Source: SIG437 sp045576235 (GTDB lineage: Bacteria; Bacillota; Clostridia; UBA1381; UBA9506). Taken from it: 64,000 nt of DNA. The number at the start of each line of letters is the position of its first letter. Within the stretch, counting starts at the first letter, position 1. A model generated the notes under the pieces. The model saw only the letters and a list, made by a program, of their open reading frames with translations, was not told the origin of the DNA and ran no database searches. The stretch lies in the NCBI GenBank assembly GCA_045576235.1, contig JAZNGA010000052.1:1-64000 (forward strand), read 5' to 3'. The position numbers were made by a program, and so were the translations under genes. Positions 24,101-32,406 of this stretch are shown here, one piece after another.

Positions 24101-24944
24101 GCTTAATCCTCTGGGCGTTCCGTCACGAATGAACATTGGTCAGGTTCTTGAGGTTCACTTGGGAAGAGCAGCTCGTGAGCTTGGCTGGAAGATTGCAACA
24201 CCGGTGTTTGACGGTGCAAGCGAAGAAGACATCATGGACACTTTGGAAAAAGCAGGAGTTGACCGTGATGGTAAGACAGTTCTTTATGACGGAAGAACAG
24301 GTGAGCCGTTTGATAACAGAGTTACAGTTGGTATAATGTATATCTTAAAGCTTGCCCATCTTGTTGACGACAAGATTCATGCCCGTTCAACAGGCCCATA
24401 TTCGCTCGTTACACAGCAGCCGCTCGGCGGTAAAGCTCAGTTCGGCGGACAGAGATTCGGTGAAATGGAAGTTTGGGCTTTGGAAGCATATGGCGCAGCT
24501 TATACTCTTCAGGAAATCTTAACTGTTAAGTCTGACGATATTATCGGTCGTGTTAAGACATATGAATCAATTGTTAAAGGCGAAAGCGTTTCAAAACCGG
24601 GCGTTCCTGAATCGTTTAAGGTTCTCATGAAAGAGCTCCAGAGCTTATGTCTTGATATGAGAGTGCTTGACGAAAACATGGAAGAAGTTGAACTTAAGGA
24701 CACTTCTGAGGAAGAGTCAACAAATGCAGGAATGTATATTAAAGACGATGCTGCATTTATAGGACTCGATATGAACGCTGACGACGATTTTGAAGAAGGC
24801 GAAGAAGCTTTAGGTGAAGAAGTTGATGAGTTTGCAGAGGAAGATATTGACTTGGATTTAGAGGAAGAGTCAGATTTGGGTGATGACGAATTTGAGGAAG
24901 AGGAAGAAAGTTCGGATTTTGTCGATGATTTGGATTTGTTATAA
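21195..24944 (+). CDS. rpoB: RNA polymerase beta subunit
   Basis: This 1249-aa beta subunit starts at ATG 21195, nine nt after GAGGTG; upstream in-frame GTG/ATG codons sit on that ribosome site. The rifampicin pocket around residues 480-530 reads SSQLSQFMDQ, THKRRLSALGPGG, with the residues equivalent to E. coli D516, H526 and S531 unchanged, so no rifampicin-resistance change is visible. The last 54 residues form a highly acidic tail with 32 Asp/Glu, longer than in most Bacillota. rpoC follows after 80 nt. Unlike most bacteria, rplKAJL do not lie upstream. Confidence 0.99.
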   Translation: MVHPIQLGKNVRMSYAKIDEILDMPNLIEVQKDSYKWFLEEGLKEVFKDISPITDYTGNLILEFIDYKLEDKVKYPVEECKERDANYASPIKAKVRLINKETEEVKEQDIFMGDFPLMTDQGTFIINGAERVIVSQLVRSPGIYYAMTHDKTGKELFSSTVIPNRGAWLEYENDVNDVLSVRIDRTRKLPATILLKALGMQSDDEIISVFGETEPLLITLEKSAAVQSRDDALIEIYKKLRPGEPPTVESAESLLMGLLFDAKRYDLARVGRYKYNKKLAIAARITGYNAKEAIADPQTGEILLEAGEYISKEKALEIEDAGVNRVIIDVNGKSIVVFSNNTVKLQNFVDFDVTDLGIKEKVNYSVLSEILEECVTEEEIKAKIKARETELVPRHITKEDIFSSINYQIGLLYGVGTTDDIDHLGNRRLRCVGELLQNQFRIGLSRMERVVRERMTIQDLDIVTPQALINIRPVVATIKEFFGSSQLSQFMDQLNPLSELTHKRRLSALGPGGLSRDRAGFEVRDVHYSHYSRMCPIETPEGPNIGLISSLSTYARINEYGFIEAPYRKIDKESGKVTDEIVYMTADVEDEYVVAQASEALTEDGKFAEKKITARFKDQFLEVAPSKVDFMDVSPKQVVSVATAMIPFLENDDANRALMGSNMQRQAVPLLRTDSPIIGTGMEYKAAKDSGVVVLAKEDGTVQKVSADEIVIKQKKTGTLDKYKLIKFARSNQGTCINQKPIVSQGDKVKKGDIIADGPSTDKGEIALGRNLLIGFMTWEGYNYEDAMLVNEKLVRDDILTSIHIEEYECEARDTKLGAEEITRDIPNVGEDALKDLDERGIIRIGAEVRSGDILVGKVTPKGETELTAEERLLRAIFGEKAREVRDTSLKVPHGEAGIIVDVIVFDREKGDELPPGVNQLVRCYIAQKRKISVGDKMAGRHGNKGVISRILPEEDMPFLPDGTPLEIVLNPLGVPSRMNIGQVLEVHLGRAARELGWKIATPVFDGASEEDIMDTLEKAGVDRDGKTVLYDGRTGEPFDNRVTVGIMYILKLAHLVDDKIHARSTGPYSLVTQQPLGGKAQFGGQRFGEMEVWALEAYGAAYTLQEILTVKSDDIIGRVKTYESIVKGESVSKPGVPESFKVLMKELQSLCLDMRVLDENMEEVELKDTSEEESTNAGMYIKDDAAFIGLDMNADDDFEEGEEALGEEVDEFAEEDIDLDLEEESDLGDDEFEEEEESSDFVDDLDLL

Positions 24945-25024
24945 TAAACACAACACGAAAAGCTTATTATAATAACTCTTGATTTCCCCAAAAAAATTAT
25001 CAAATCGAAATGGAGATGGTACTG

Positions 25025-28000
25025 TTGTCAGAGAGCGCATTTGAAGCGATAAAAATAGGCCTTGCATCACCGGATATGATCAGAAGCTGGTCTCATGGTG
25101 AGGTTAAAAAGCCTGAGACAATAAACTACAGAACTTTAAAGCCAGAAAGAGATGGTTTGTTTTGCGAACGCATTTTTGGACCTACAAAGGACTGGGAATG
25201 TCATTGCGGTAAATATAAAAGAATAAGACATAAAGGAATTGTCTGCGACCGTTGCGGCGTTGAGGTGACGCGCGCGAGAGTGCGTCGTGAAAGAATGGGA
25301 CACATCGAACTTGCAGCTCCCGTTTCTCACATCTGGTATTTCAAGGGAATTCCCACAAGAATGGGACTCCTTCTTGATATGACACCTCGTATGCTTGAAA
25401 ATGTTCTTTATTTTGCATCCTATGTTGTAATTGATCCTGGTGCAAGAACAGAACTCATGAAGAAGCAAATTCTGACTGAAAAAGAGTTCCGCGAATATAC
25501 AGAGAAATATGGAAGCAGATTCAGAGCAGGCATGGGTGCTGAAGCTATCAAGGAGCTTTTAGAGGAAATTGATTTGGAAGAGCTTTCAAAAGAATTGAAG
25601 CTTGATTTAGAAGGCGCTTCCGGACAGAAAAAGGTAAGACTTTTAAAGAGATTAGAGGTTGTTGAATCATTCAGACTTTCAGGAAATAAACCTGAATGGA
25701 TGATTTTAGATGCAGTTCCGGTTATTCCTCCGGATCTTCGTCCTATGGTTCAGCTTGATGGCGGAAGATTTGCAACTTCCGACTTAAATGATTTATATAG
25801 ACGAGTTATAAACAGAAATAACCGTTTAAAAAGACTTTTAGATTTAGGCGCACCTGAAATTATTGTCAGAAACGAAAAGAGAATGCTTCAGGAAGCCGTT
25901 GATGCATTAATCGATAACGGCAGACGCGGACGCCCTGTAACAGGCCCGGGAAACAGAGCATTAAAATCTCTTTCTGATATGTTAAAGGGAAAACAAGGTC
26001 GTTTCAGACAGAATCTTTTAGGTAAGCGTGTTGACTACTCAGGCCGTTCGGTTATCGTTGTCGGACCTGAACTTAAGATTTATCAGTGCGGTTTGCCTAA
26101 GGAAATGGCTCTTGAGCTTTTCAAGCCTTTTGTTATGAAAAAGCTTGTTAATGATGGCTTGGCTCACAACATAAAGAGCGCAAAACGAATGGTTGAAAGA
26201 GTTAAACCTGAGGTTTGGGATGTCTTAGAAGAGGTTATTAAAGAGCATCCTGTTCTCTTAAACCGTGCTCCTACGCTTCACAGACTTGGTATTCAGGCGT
26301 TTGAGCCTATCTTGGTTGAAGGTCGTGCATTAAAGCTTCATCCGCTCGTATGTACTGCATATAACGCAGACTTTGACGGAGACCAGATGGCTGTCCATGT
26401 TCCGCTTTCGCCGGAGGCGCAGGCTGAAGCAAGATTCCTTATGCTGTCTGCAAACAATCTATTGAAGCCTCAGGATGGACGCCCTGTTACTGTGCCTACT
26501 CAGGATATGGTTTTAGGAGCATACTACTTAACAATAGATAACGAAAATGAGCCCGGTGCAGGCAAATCATTTGCAAGCCCGAACGAAGCAATTTTAGCTT
26601 ATGAGAACAAGGTTGTCGGACTTCATGCACCGATTAAAGTCAGAATGAAAAAGGAAATTGACGGAGTTATCGTTGAAAAGATGATTGATGCGACAGTTGG
26701 TCGTCTCATCTTTAATGAAAAGGTTCCGCAAGACCTTGGATTTGTTGACAGAAGCAACCCTGAAAATGCATTCAAGCTTGAAATTGACTTCTTAACAACA
26801 AAGAAAGAATTAGGTAAAATCGTTGATAAGTGTATCCGTGTTCACGGCCTCACTGACACAGCGGTTGTGCTCGATGACATTAAATCTTTAGGCTATAAGT
26901 TCTCAACACGCGGCGCTATCACCGTTGGTGTTGATGATATGAAAGTGCCTGAACAGAAAAAAGAATACCTCGCAGAAGCTGAAAAAGTTGTTGATAAGAT
27001 TACGAAGGATTATATGCGCGGTCTTATCTCTGACGAGGAAAGATATAATATGGTTATCCAGACATGGACTGAAACAAACGACAAGGTTACAGATGCTCTT
27101 ATGAACAACCTTGACAAGTTTAATCCAATATATATGATGGCGCACTCTGGTGCCCGTGGTAGTAAGAACCAGATAAGACAGCTTGCCGGCATGCGTGGTC
27201 TTATGAACGACACATCCGGTAAAGTTATTGAAATTCCGATCAGAGCTAACTTCCGTGAAGGCTTAAGCGTGCTTGAATATTTCATTTCATCACACGGTGC
27301 GCGTAAAGGTCTTGCCGACACAGCTTTAAGAACTGCCGACTCAGGTTACCTCACAAGAAGACTTGTTGATGTCAGCCAGGAGGTTATCATCCGCGAAGAT
27401 GATTGTGGAACTGAAAGAGGCATCGAAGTGTTCGACATTAAAGATGGTCGCGAATTAATCGAAGGCTTGTTTGACAGATTGAATGGCAGATATGCAGCTG
27501 AGCCTATATGCCATCCTGAAACGGGAGAAGTCTTAGTTGAGAGAAATCAGCTCATAACAGAAGATCTCGCCAAGAAGGTTGTTGGTGCGGGAGTGACAAG
27601 AGCTGTCATCCGTTCAGTGCTCACATGTCAGGCAAAAGTCGGAATATGTTCAAAATGCTATGGTTCAAACCTTGCAAGTGGCGATCCTGTTCCTGTTGGT
27701 GAGGCTGTCGGAATTATTGCTGCTCAGTCAATCGGTGAGCCTGGTACACAGCTCACAATGAGAACATTTCACACAGGCGGTGTTGCCGGTGACGATATCA
27801 CACAGGGTCTTCCCCGTGTTGAAGAGTTGTTTGAGGCGCGTAAACCAAAAGGTCTTGCTATCATTGCAGAAATTGATGGTAAGGTCAGCATAGTAGAGAA
27901 CAAGAAAAAACGAGAACTCGTAATTAAAGACGATGAAGCTGGCGATGCAAGAACATATCTCATCCCTTATGGCTCAAGACTTAAGGTTAATGAGGGTGAT

Positions 28001-28633
28001 GTTGTTTCTAAAGGTGATGAGCTCACAGAAGGTAGTGTGAATCCGCACGATATCTTAAGAATTAAAGATGTGACTGCTGTTCAGCAGTATCTCATTCAGG
28101 AGGTTCAGCGAGTTTACAGACTTCAGGGTGTTGATATCAACGACAGACATATTGAAGTAATTGTGAGACAGATGCTCAGAAGAGTGAGAATTGAAGAGCA
28201 GGGAGACAGTAACTTCCTGACAGGCTCGCTCGTTGATATCGTTGAGTTTGAGAGAGTGAATGAAGAACTCATTAAAGAGGGCAAAAATCCTGCAGTTTGC
28301 ACAAGGATTATTCTCGGTATCACTAAATCATCGCTTGCAACAGATTCGTTCCTTTCTGCTGCATCTTTCCAGGAGACAACAAGAGTGCTCACTGAAGCTG
28401 CAACAAAAGGAAAGATTGACCCGCTTGTTGGACTTAAAGAAAATGTTATTATCGGTAAGCTTGTTCCCGCAGGAACAGGTATGACAAAATACAGAGACAC
28501 GGAGATTGCTCCTGCAGCTGGTGACGAGATGGGAACAGACTACATCAGTTCTTTCATTATGGACAACAGCGACTACATCGGCTCAAATGTTATTCCCGAT
28601 GAGGAAGTTTCAGACGGAGCAGATGTGAAATAA
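25025..28633 (+). CDS. rpoC: RNA polymerase beta-prime subunit
   Basis: This 1202-aa catalytic subunit carries the zinc ribbon CHCGKYK...CDRCG near residues 65-85, the Mg-binding NADFDGDQM with D449, D451 and D453, and a second Cys4 zinc site (CGTERG, then CxxxxxxCSKC) near 800-885. Start choice: TTG 25025 has GGAGATGG six nt upstream, while the ATG at 25010 lies on top of that site and has none of its own. There are no large lineage insertions. It is cotranscribed with rpoB. Confidence 0.99.
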   Translation: MSESAFEAIKIGLASPDMIRSWSHGEVKKPETINYRTLKPERDGLFCERIFGPTKDWECHCGKYKRIRHKGIVCDRCGVEVTRARVRRERMGHIELAAPVSHIWYFKGIPTRMGLLLDMTPRMLENVLYFASYVVIDPGARTELMKKQILTEKEFREYTEKYGSRFRAGMGAEAIKELLEEIDLEELSKELKLDLEGASGQKKVRLLKRLEVVESFRLSGNKPEWMILDAVPVIPPDLRPMVQLDGGRFATSDLNDLYRRVINRNNRLKRLLDLGAPEIIVRNEKRMLQEAVDALIDNGRRGRPVTGPGNRALKSLSDMLKGKQGRFRQNLLGKRVDYSGRSVIVVGPELKIYQCGLPKEMALELFKPFVMKKLVNDGLAHNIKSAKRMVERVKPEVWDVLEEVIKEHPVLLNRAPTLHRLGIQAFEPILVEGRALKLHPLVCTAYNADFDGDQMAVHVPLSPEAQAEARFLMLSANNLLKPQDGRPVTVPTQDMVLGAYYLTIDNENEPGAGKSFASPNEAILAYENKVVGLHAPIKVRMKKEIDGVIVEKMIDATVGRLIFNEKVPQDLGFVDRSNPENAFKLEIDFLTTKKELGKIVDKCIRVHGLTDTAVVLDDIKSLGYKFSTRGAITVGVDDMKVPEQKKEYLAEAEKVVDKITKDYMRGLISDEERYNMVIQTWTETNDKVTDALMNNLDKFNPIYMMAHSGARGSKNQIRQLAGMRGLMNDTSGKVIEIPIRANFREGLSVLEYFISSHGARKGLADTALRTADSGYLTRRLVDVSQEVIIREDDCGTERGIEVFDIKDGRELIEGLFDRLNGRYAAEPICHPETGEVLVERNQLITEDLAKKVVGAGVTRAVIRSVLTCQAKVGICSKCYGSNLASGDPVPVGEAVGIIAAQSIGEPGTQLTMRTFHTGGVAGDDITQGLPRVEELFEARKPKGLAIIAEIDGKVSIVENKKKRELVIKDDEAGDARTYLIPYGSRLKVNEGDVVSKGDELTEGSVNPHDILRIKDVTAVQQYLIQEVQRVYRLQGVDINDRHIEVIVRQMLRRVRIEEQGDSNFLTGSLVDIVEFERVNEELIKEGKNPAVCTRIILGITKSSLATDSFLSAASFQETTRVLTEAATKGKIDPLVGLKENVIIGKLVPAGTGMTKYRDTEIAPAAGDEMGTDYISSFIMDNSDYIGSNVIPDEEVSDGADVK

Positions 28634-28654
28634 AAAATGTCTGGTAAAAAAATA

Positions 28655-28683
28655 TTGACATAGAGCAATCGTTGTGATAAAAT
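28655..28683 (+). promoter_or_regulatory. Promoter of the str operon
   Basis: TTGACA (28655-28660), a 17-bp spacer and TAAAAT (28678-28683) lie just after rpoC, so the L7Ae-rpsL-rpsG-fusA-tuf run has its own promoter. Confidence 0.8.
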
Positions 28684-28698
28684 ATGTCGGTAAGGTGT

Positions 28699-28724
28699 GT
28701 CATCTTCTCTTTGAAAGGGAAGAT
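28699..28724 (+). other. Leader hairpin before the L7Ae-like gene
   Basis: CATCTTCTCT pairs with AGGGAAGATG over 10 bp. No T run follows, so this is a structured 5' leader rather than a terminator. It could bind the encoded L7Ae-like RNA-binding protein, which is speculative. Confidence 0.45.
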
Positions 28725-28786
28725 GGCAGGCCTTGTAGTTACATGCTTGAATTGTGTTACAGAGACTGACGGAGAGTGAAGATGAA

Positions 28787-29029
28787 ATGGCTGGAGACGC
28801 TCAGAAAATGCAGAGATGTGTGGGCATCAAGCAGTGTCGCGAGGCTGTTTTAAAAGGAAGAGCAGAAAAGGCTTTAGTTGCCCTTGATGCAGATTGTCAT
28901 GTGAAGAATCCGTTTTTAGAGCTCTGTGAGCACAAAGGCGTTCCCGTTCAGTTCTTTGCAAACAAGACAGAACTCGGAAAATTTTGCGGGATTGATGTGG
29001 GAGCCGCCTGTGCTGTCATACTTTTATAA
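28787..29029 (+). CDS. L7Ae-family RNA-binding protein (YbxF-like)
   Basis: This 80-aa protein has the L7Ae/L30e/S12e/Gadd45 fold, with the motif VGIKQCREAVLKGRAEKALVA as the family's N-terminal helix and DVGAACAVIL at the end. In Bacillus the homologue YbxF binds kink-turn RNA; its place between rpoC and rpsL is conserved. ATG 28787 follows GGAGAGTG by eight nt. Confidence 0.92.
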   Translation: MAGDAQKMQRCVGIKQCREAVLKGRAEKALVALDADCHVKNPFLELCEHKGVPVQFFANKTELGKFCGIDVGAACAVILL

Positions 29030-29098
29030 GAGTTTGACAAAATATCATTGTTTATATTTCTTTAATATAAAATTCTGAAGAAAGGAGAGAATAGATAA

Positions 29099-29515
29099 AT
29101 GCCAACATTTAACCAGTTAGTAAGAAAAGGTAGAGAAACTGCTGTTAAGAAATCTACAGCTCCTGCACTTTTGAAAGGTTTAAACACTTTGAAAAAGAAG
29201 GCTACCGATGTTAACTCACCGCAAAAAAGAGGCGTTTGCACATCTGTTAAAACAATGACACCTAAAAAGCCTAACTCAGCGCTCAGAAAGCTTGCCAGAG
29301 TAAGACTTACAAACGGTATCGAAGTTTCAGCTTATATTCCGGGTATTGGTCACAATCTTCAGGAACATAGCGTTGTTTTAATCAGAGGCGGAAGAGTTAA
29401 GGACCTCCCTGGTGTTAGATATCATATCATCCGTGGCTCACTTGACACTTCAGGTGTTGCTAACAGAAACCAGTCGAGATCTAAATATGGCGCTAAGAAG
29501 CCTAAGACAAAATAA
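29099..29515 (+). CDS. rpsL: Ribosomal protein S12
   Basis: This 138-aa small-subunit protein of the decoding centre starts MPTFNQLVRKGR. It contains the conserved loops TPKKPNSALRK and RGGRVKDLPGVRYH. The lysines where streptomycin-resistance mutations fall (equivalent to K43 and K88 in E. coli numbering) are both wild type. Ribosome site AAAGGAGAG. It leads the S12-S7-EF-G-EF-Tu series, with an unusually long 224-nt gap before rpsG. Confidence 0.99.
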   Translation: MPTFNQLVRKGRETAVKKSTAPALLKGLNTLKKKATDVNSPQKRGVCTSVKTMTPKKPNSALRKLARVRLTNGIEVSAYIPGIGHNLQEHSVVLIRGGRVKDLPGVRYHIIRGSLDTSGVANRNQSRSKYGAKKPKTK

Positions 29516-29604
29516 TTCTTAGCAAAATCACATTTACGTGCTGGTACATTTTATTAAAACATTTTGACTATTCTGTCTTTTGTATATTTAAATTTAGTAC
29601 TGCG

Positions 29605-29711
29605 CACAAACGATTAAAAATCGAGTACCTGTGATTTCATTGGGGCGGAATGCCCATTGGTGCACATTTATGTGCATTGTCGCAAAAGCGGCTTAATACC
29701 TTTTGGTATCA
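29605..29711 (+). promoter_or_regulatory. Hairpin array upstream of rpsG (candidate S7 leader)
   Basis: Several short hairpins stand in a row: CGATT/AATCG (29611-29623), a GGGGC/GCCC stem (about 29641-29655), TGCACA/TGTGCA (29661-29676), GTCGC/GCGGC (29679-29692) and ATACC/GGTAT (29696-29709). The ribosome site of rpsG comes 18 nt later. In E. coli, S7 represses its own operon by binding the rpsL-rpsG intercistronic RNA; a comparable role here is inferred. Confidence 0.5.
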
Positions 29712-29739
29712 ACAAATAATGATGAAGGAGGGAAGGACA

Positions 29740-30210
29740 GTGCCAAGAAGAGGTTTTATTGCAAAAAGAGAAGTATTGGCGGACCCGATATACAACAGTA
29801 TTGTTGTAACAAGACTTGTAAATAATGTTATGCTCGATGGTAAGAAAGGAACAGCTCAGAAAATTGTTTACGGAGCTTTTGAAATCATCAGCGAAAAGAC
29901 AGGTTCTGATCCTATCGAAGTTTTCAACAAGGCTTTAGATAATATTATGCCTGTTTTAGAGGTTAAAGCAAGACGTGTTGGTGGTGCAACTTATCAGGTT
30001 CCTATGGAAGTTAGACCTGAAAGACGCCAGACTCTCGGCTTAAGATGGCTCACAATTTACAGCCGTCAGCGCGGTGAAAAGACTATGAAAGAGCGTTTAG
30101 CTGCTGAAATTATGGATGCAGCAAACGAAATGGGCGCATCAGTTAAGAAGAGAGAAGAAATGCACAAAATGGCAGAAGCTAACAAAGCTTTTGCACATTA
30201 CAGATGGTAA
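29740..30210 (+). CDS. rpsG: Ribosomal protein S7
   Basis: This 156-aa protein (exact family length) begins with GTG at 29740 as MPRRGFIAKREV, behind GAAGGAGGG. It is a primary 16S rRNA binder that nucleates assembly of the 30S head. It contains the family signature DPIYNSIVVTRLVNNVMLDG and ends with AFAHYRW. Confidence 0.99.
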   Translation: MPRRGFIAKREVLADPIYNSIVVTRLVNNVMLDGKKGTAQKIVYGAFEIISEKTGSDPIEVFNKALDNIMPVLEVKARRVGGATYQVPMEVRPERRQTLGLRWLTIYSRQRGEKTMKERLAAEIMDAANEMGASVKKREEMHKMAEANKAFAHYRW

Positions 30211-30270
30211 GATTGAAAATAAAATAGAGGGCAATAGTTTTGCCCGAGAACTTGAGAAAGGAGGAAGATT

Positions 30271-32349
30271 GTGGCTAGAGAATTTAGTCTCCAGAAAACG
30301 AGAAATATTGGTATCATGGCTCATATTGACGCTGGTAAAACAACAACTACCGAAAGAATTCTTTTCTACACAGGTAGAGTTCATAAAATCGGCGAAACAC
30401 ACGAAGGTGCTGCGACAATGGACTGGATGGAACAGGAGCAGGAAAGAGGTATCACAATTACTTCAGCTGCTACAACAGCACAGTGGAATGGCCATAGAAT
30501 TAATATAATTGACACACCCGGACATGTTGACTTTACTGTTGAGGTTGAGCGTTCACTTCGCGTGCTCGACGGTAGCGTGACAGTGTTCTGTGCTAAGGGT
30601 GGTGTTGAACCACAATCAGAAACTGTTTGGCGTCAGGCTGACAACTATAAAGTTCCCCGTATGGCTTATGTAAATAAGATGGACATTATGGGTGCAGACT
30701 TCTATAATGTTGTTTCTATGATGAAAGACAGATTAAAATGTAATGCAGTTCCGATTCAGCTCCCAATTGGTAGCGAGGACACATTTAAAGGTTTAATTGA
30801 CCTTGTAGAAAATGCAGCTTATGTTTACTATGATGACCTCGGAAAAGATGTCAGAAAGGAAGATATTCCTGAAGACATGAAGGATAAAGCCGAGGAATAC
30901 AGAATGGCTCTTATGGAATCTGTTGCTGAAACAGATGAAGAGCTTATGATGAAATATTTAGAAGGCGAAGAGTTAACAGAAGCAGAGATTAAGAAAGCTA
31001 TCAGAAAGGCAACTATTGCAAACGATATGGTTCCTGTTCTCTGTGGAACATCTTACAGAAACAAAGGTGTTCAGAAGCTTTTAGACGCAGTTGTTGACTA
31101 TATGCCATCACCTGTTGACATTCCTGCTATCAAGGGTGTTGATGAAAATGGTGAAGAAGTTGAAAGCCCATCATCTGACGATGTTCCGTTTGCAGCTTTG
31201 GCATTTAAGATTATGACAGACCCATTTGTTGGTAAGCTTGCATTTTTCAGAGTTTACTCAGGTACACTCGATGCAGGTTCACATGTCCTCAATTCAACAA
31301 AGGACAGCAAAGAGAGAATTGGTCGTATTCTTCAGATGCATGCTAATGACAGAAAAGACATTGACAAGGTATATTCAGGCGATATTGCTGCTGCTGTTGG
31401 TCTTAAGAACACAACAACAGGTGACACGCTTTGCGATCCTAACCACCCGATTATCTTGGAATCAATGGAATTCCCGGATCCTGTTATCCGTGTTGCTATT
31501 GAGCCTAAGACAAAAGAAGGTCAGGAAAAAATGGGTATCGGACTTTCAAAACTTGCTGAAGAAGACCCGACATTCCAGACATACACTGACGAAGAAACAG
31601 GTCAGACAATCATTGCAGGTATGGGTGAGCTTCACTTGGAAGTTATCGTTGACAGACTCTTAAGAGAATTCAAGGTTGAAGCTAATGTTGGTAAGCCCCA
31701 GGTTTGCTATAAAGAGACAATCAGAAAGACTGTTAATGTTGAGCAGAAATATGCTCGTCAGTCTGGTGGTAAAGGTCAGTATGGTCATGTTCTCATGACA
31801 GTTGAGCCTTTAGAGCCAGGTAGCGGTTATGAATTCGTTAACAAAGTTGTCGGCGGTGCTATTCCTAAAGAATATATTCCTGCTGTTGATGCCGGTATTC
31901 AGGGCGCTATGCAGTCAGGTGTTTTAGCAGGTTACAATGTTGTTGACGTCAGAGTTACTCTCTATGATGGTTCATACCACGAAGTTGACTCTTCTGAAAT
32001 GGCATTTAAGATTGCCGGTTCTATGGCATTTAAAGATGCTTGCAGAAAAGGTGATGCAGTGTTAAAAGAACCTATCATGCAGGTTGACGTAATTGTTCCT
32101 GAAGAATACATGGGTGATGTTATGGGTGACCTTAACTCTCGTCGTGGTCAGATTCAGGGTATGGAAGCTCGTGCAGGTGCACAGGCAATTTCAGCTTTCG
32201 TTCCGCTTTCAGAAATGTTCGGTTATGCTACAGAACTTCGTTCAAGAACACAGGGTCGTGGTCAGTACACAATGCAGCCCAGTCACTATGAAGAAGTTCC
32301 GAAGAGTATTCAGGAACAGATTATCTCAAGCAGAGCTAAAAACGACTAA
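30271..32349 (+). CDS. fusA: Elongation factor G
   Basis: This 692-aa translocase GTPase starts with GTG at 30271 behind GAAAGGAGG. GTPase motifs are AHIDAGKTTTTER, RGITI, DTPGHVDF and NKMD; domains II-V follow in normal order, ending MQPSHYEEVP. It drives mRNA-tRNA translocation and, with RRF, ribosome recycling. Gap of 60 nt from rpsG and 57 nt to tuf. Confidence 0.99.
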   Translation: MAREFSLQKTRNIGIMAHIDAGKTTTTERILFYTGRVHKIGETHEGAATMDWMEQEQERGITITSAATTAQWNGHRINIIDTPGHVDFTVEVERSLRVLDGSVTVFCAKGGVEPQSETVWRQADNYKVPRMAYVNKMDIMGADFYNVVSMMKDRLKCNAVPIQLPIGSEDTFKGLIDLVENAAYVYYDDLGKDVRKEDIPEDMKDKAEEYRMALMESVAETDEELMMKYLEGEELTEAEIKKAIRKATIANDMVPVLCGTSYRNKGVQKLLDAVVDYMPSPVDIPAIKGVDENGEEVESPSSDDVPFAALAFKIMTDPFVGKLAFFRVYSGTLDAGSHVLNSTKDSKERIGRILQMHANDRKDIDKVYSGDIAAAVGLKNTTTGDTLCDPNHPIILESMEFPDPVIRVAIEPKTKEGQEKMGIGLSKLAEEDPTFQTYTDEETGQTIIAGMGELHLEVIVDRLLREFKVEANVGKPQVCYKETIRKTVNVEQKYARQSGGKGQYGHVLMTVEPLEPGSGYEFVNKVVGGAIPKEYIPAVDAGIQGAMQSGVLAGYNVVDVRVTLYDGSYHEVDSSEMAFKIAGSMAFKDACRKGDAVLKEPIMQVDVIVPEEYMGDVMGDLNSRRGQIQGMEARAGAQAISAFVPLSEMFGYATELRSRTQGRGQYTMQPSHYEEVPKSIQEQIISSRAKND

Positions 32350-32406
32350 TTTTAGTTTATTTTAATTAAAAAATATAAAATTTAAGAATAATAGGAGGAA
32401 TTTACA

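Noticed and set aside
24509..25003. 164-codon minus-strand frame rich in Ser/Lys opposite the end of rpoB
   Set aside because: It is the antisense of the acidic RpoB tail; low complexity and lack of a start signal mark it as a shadow.
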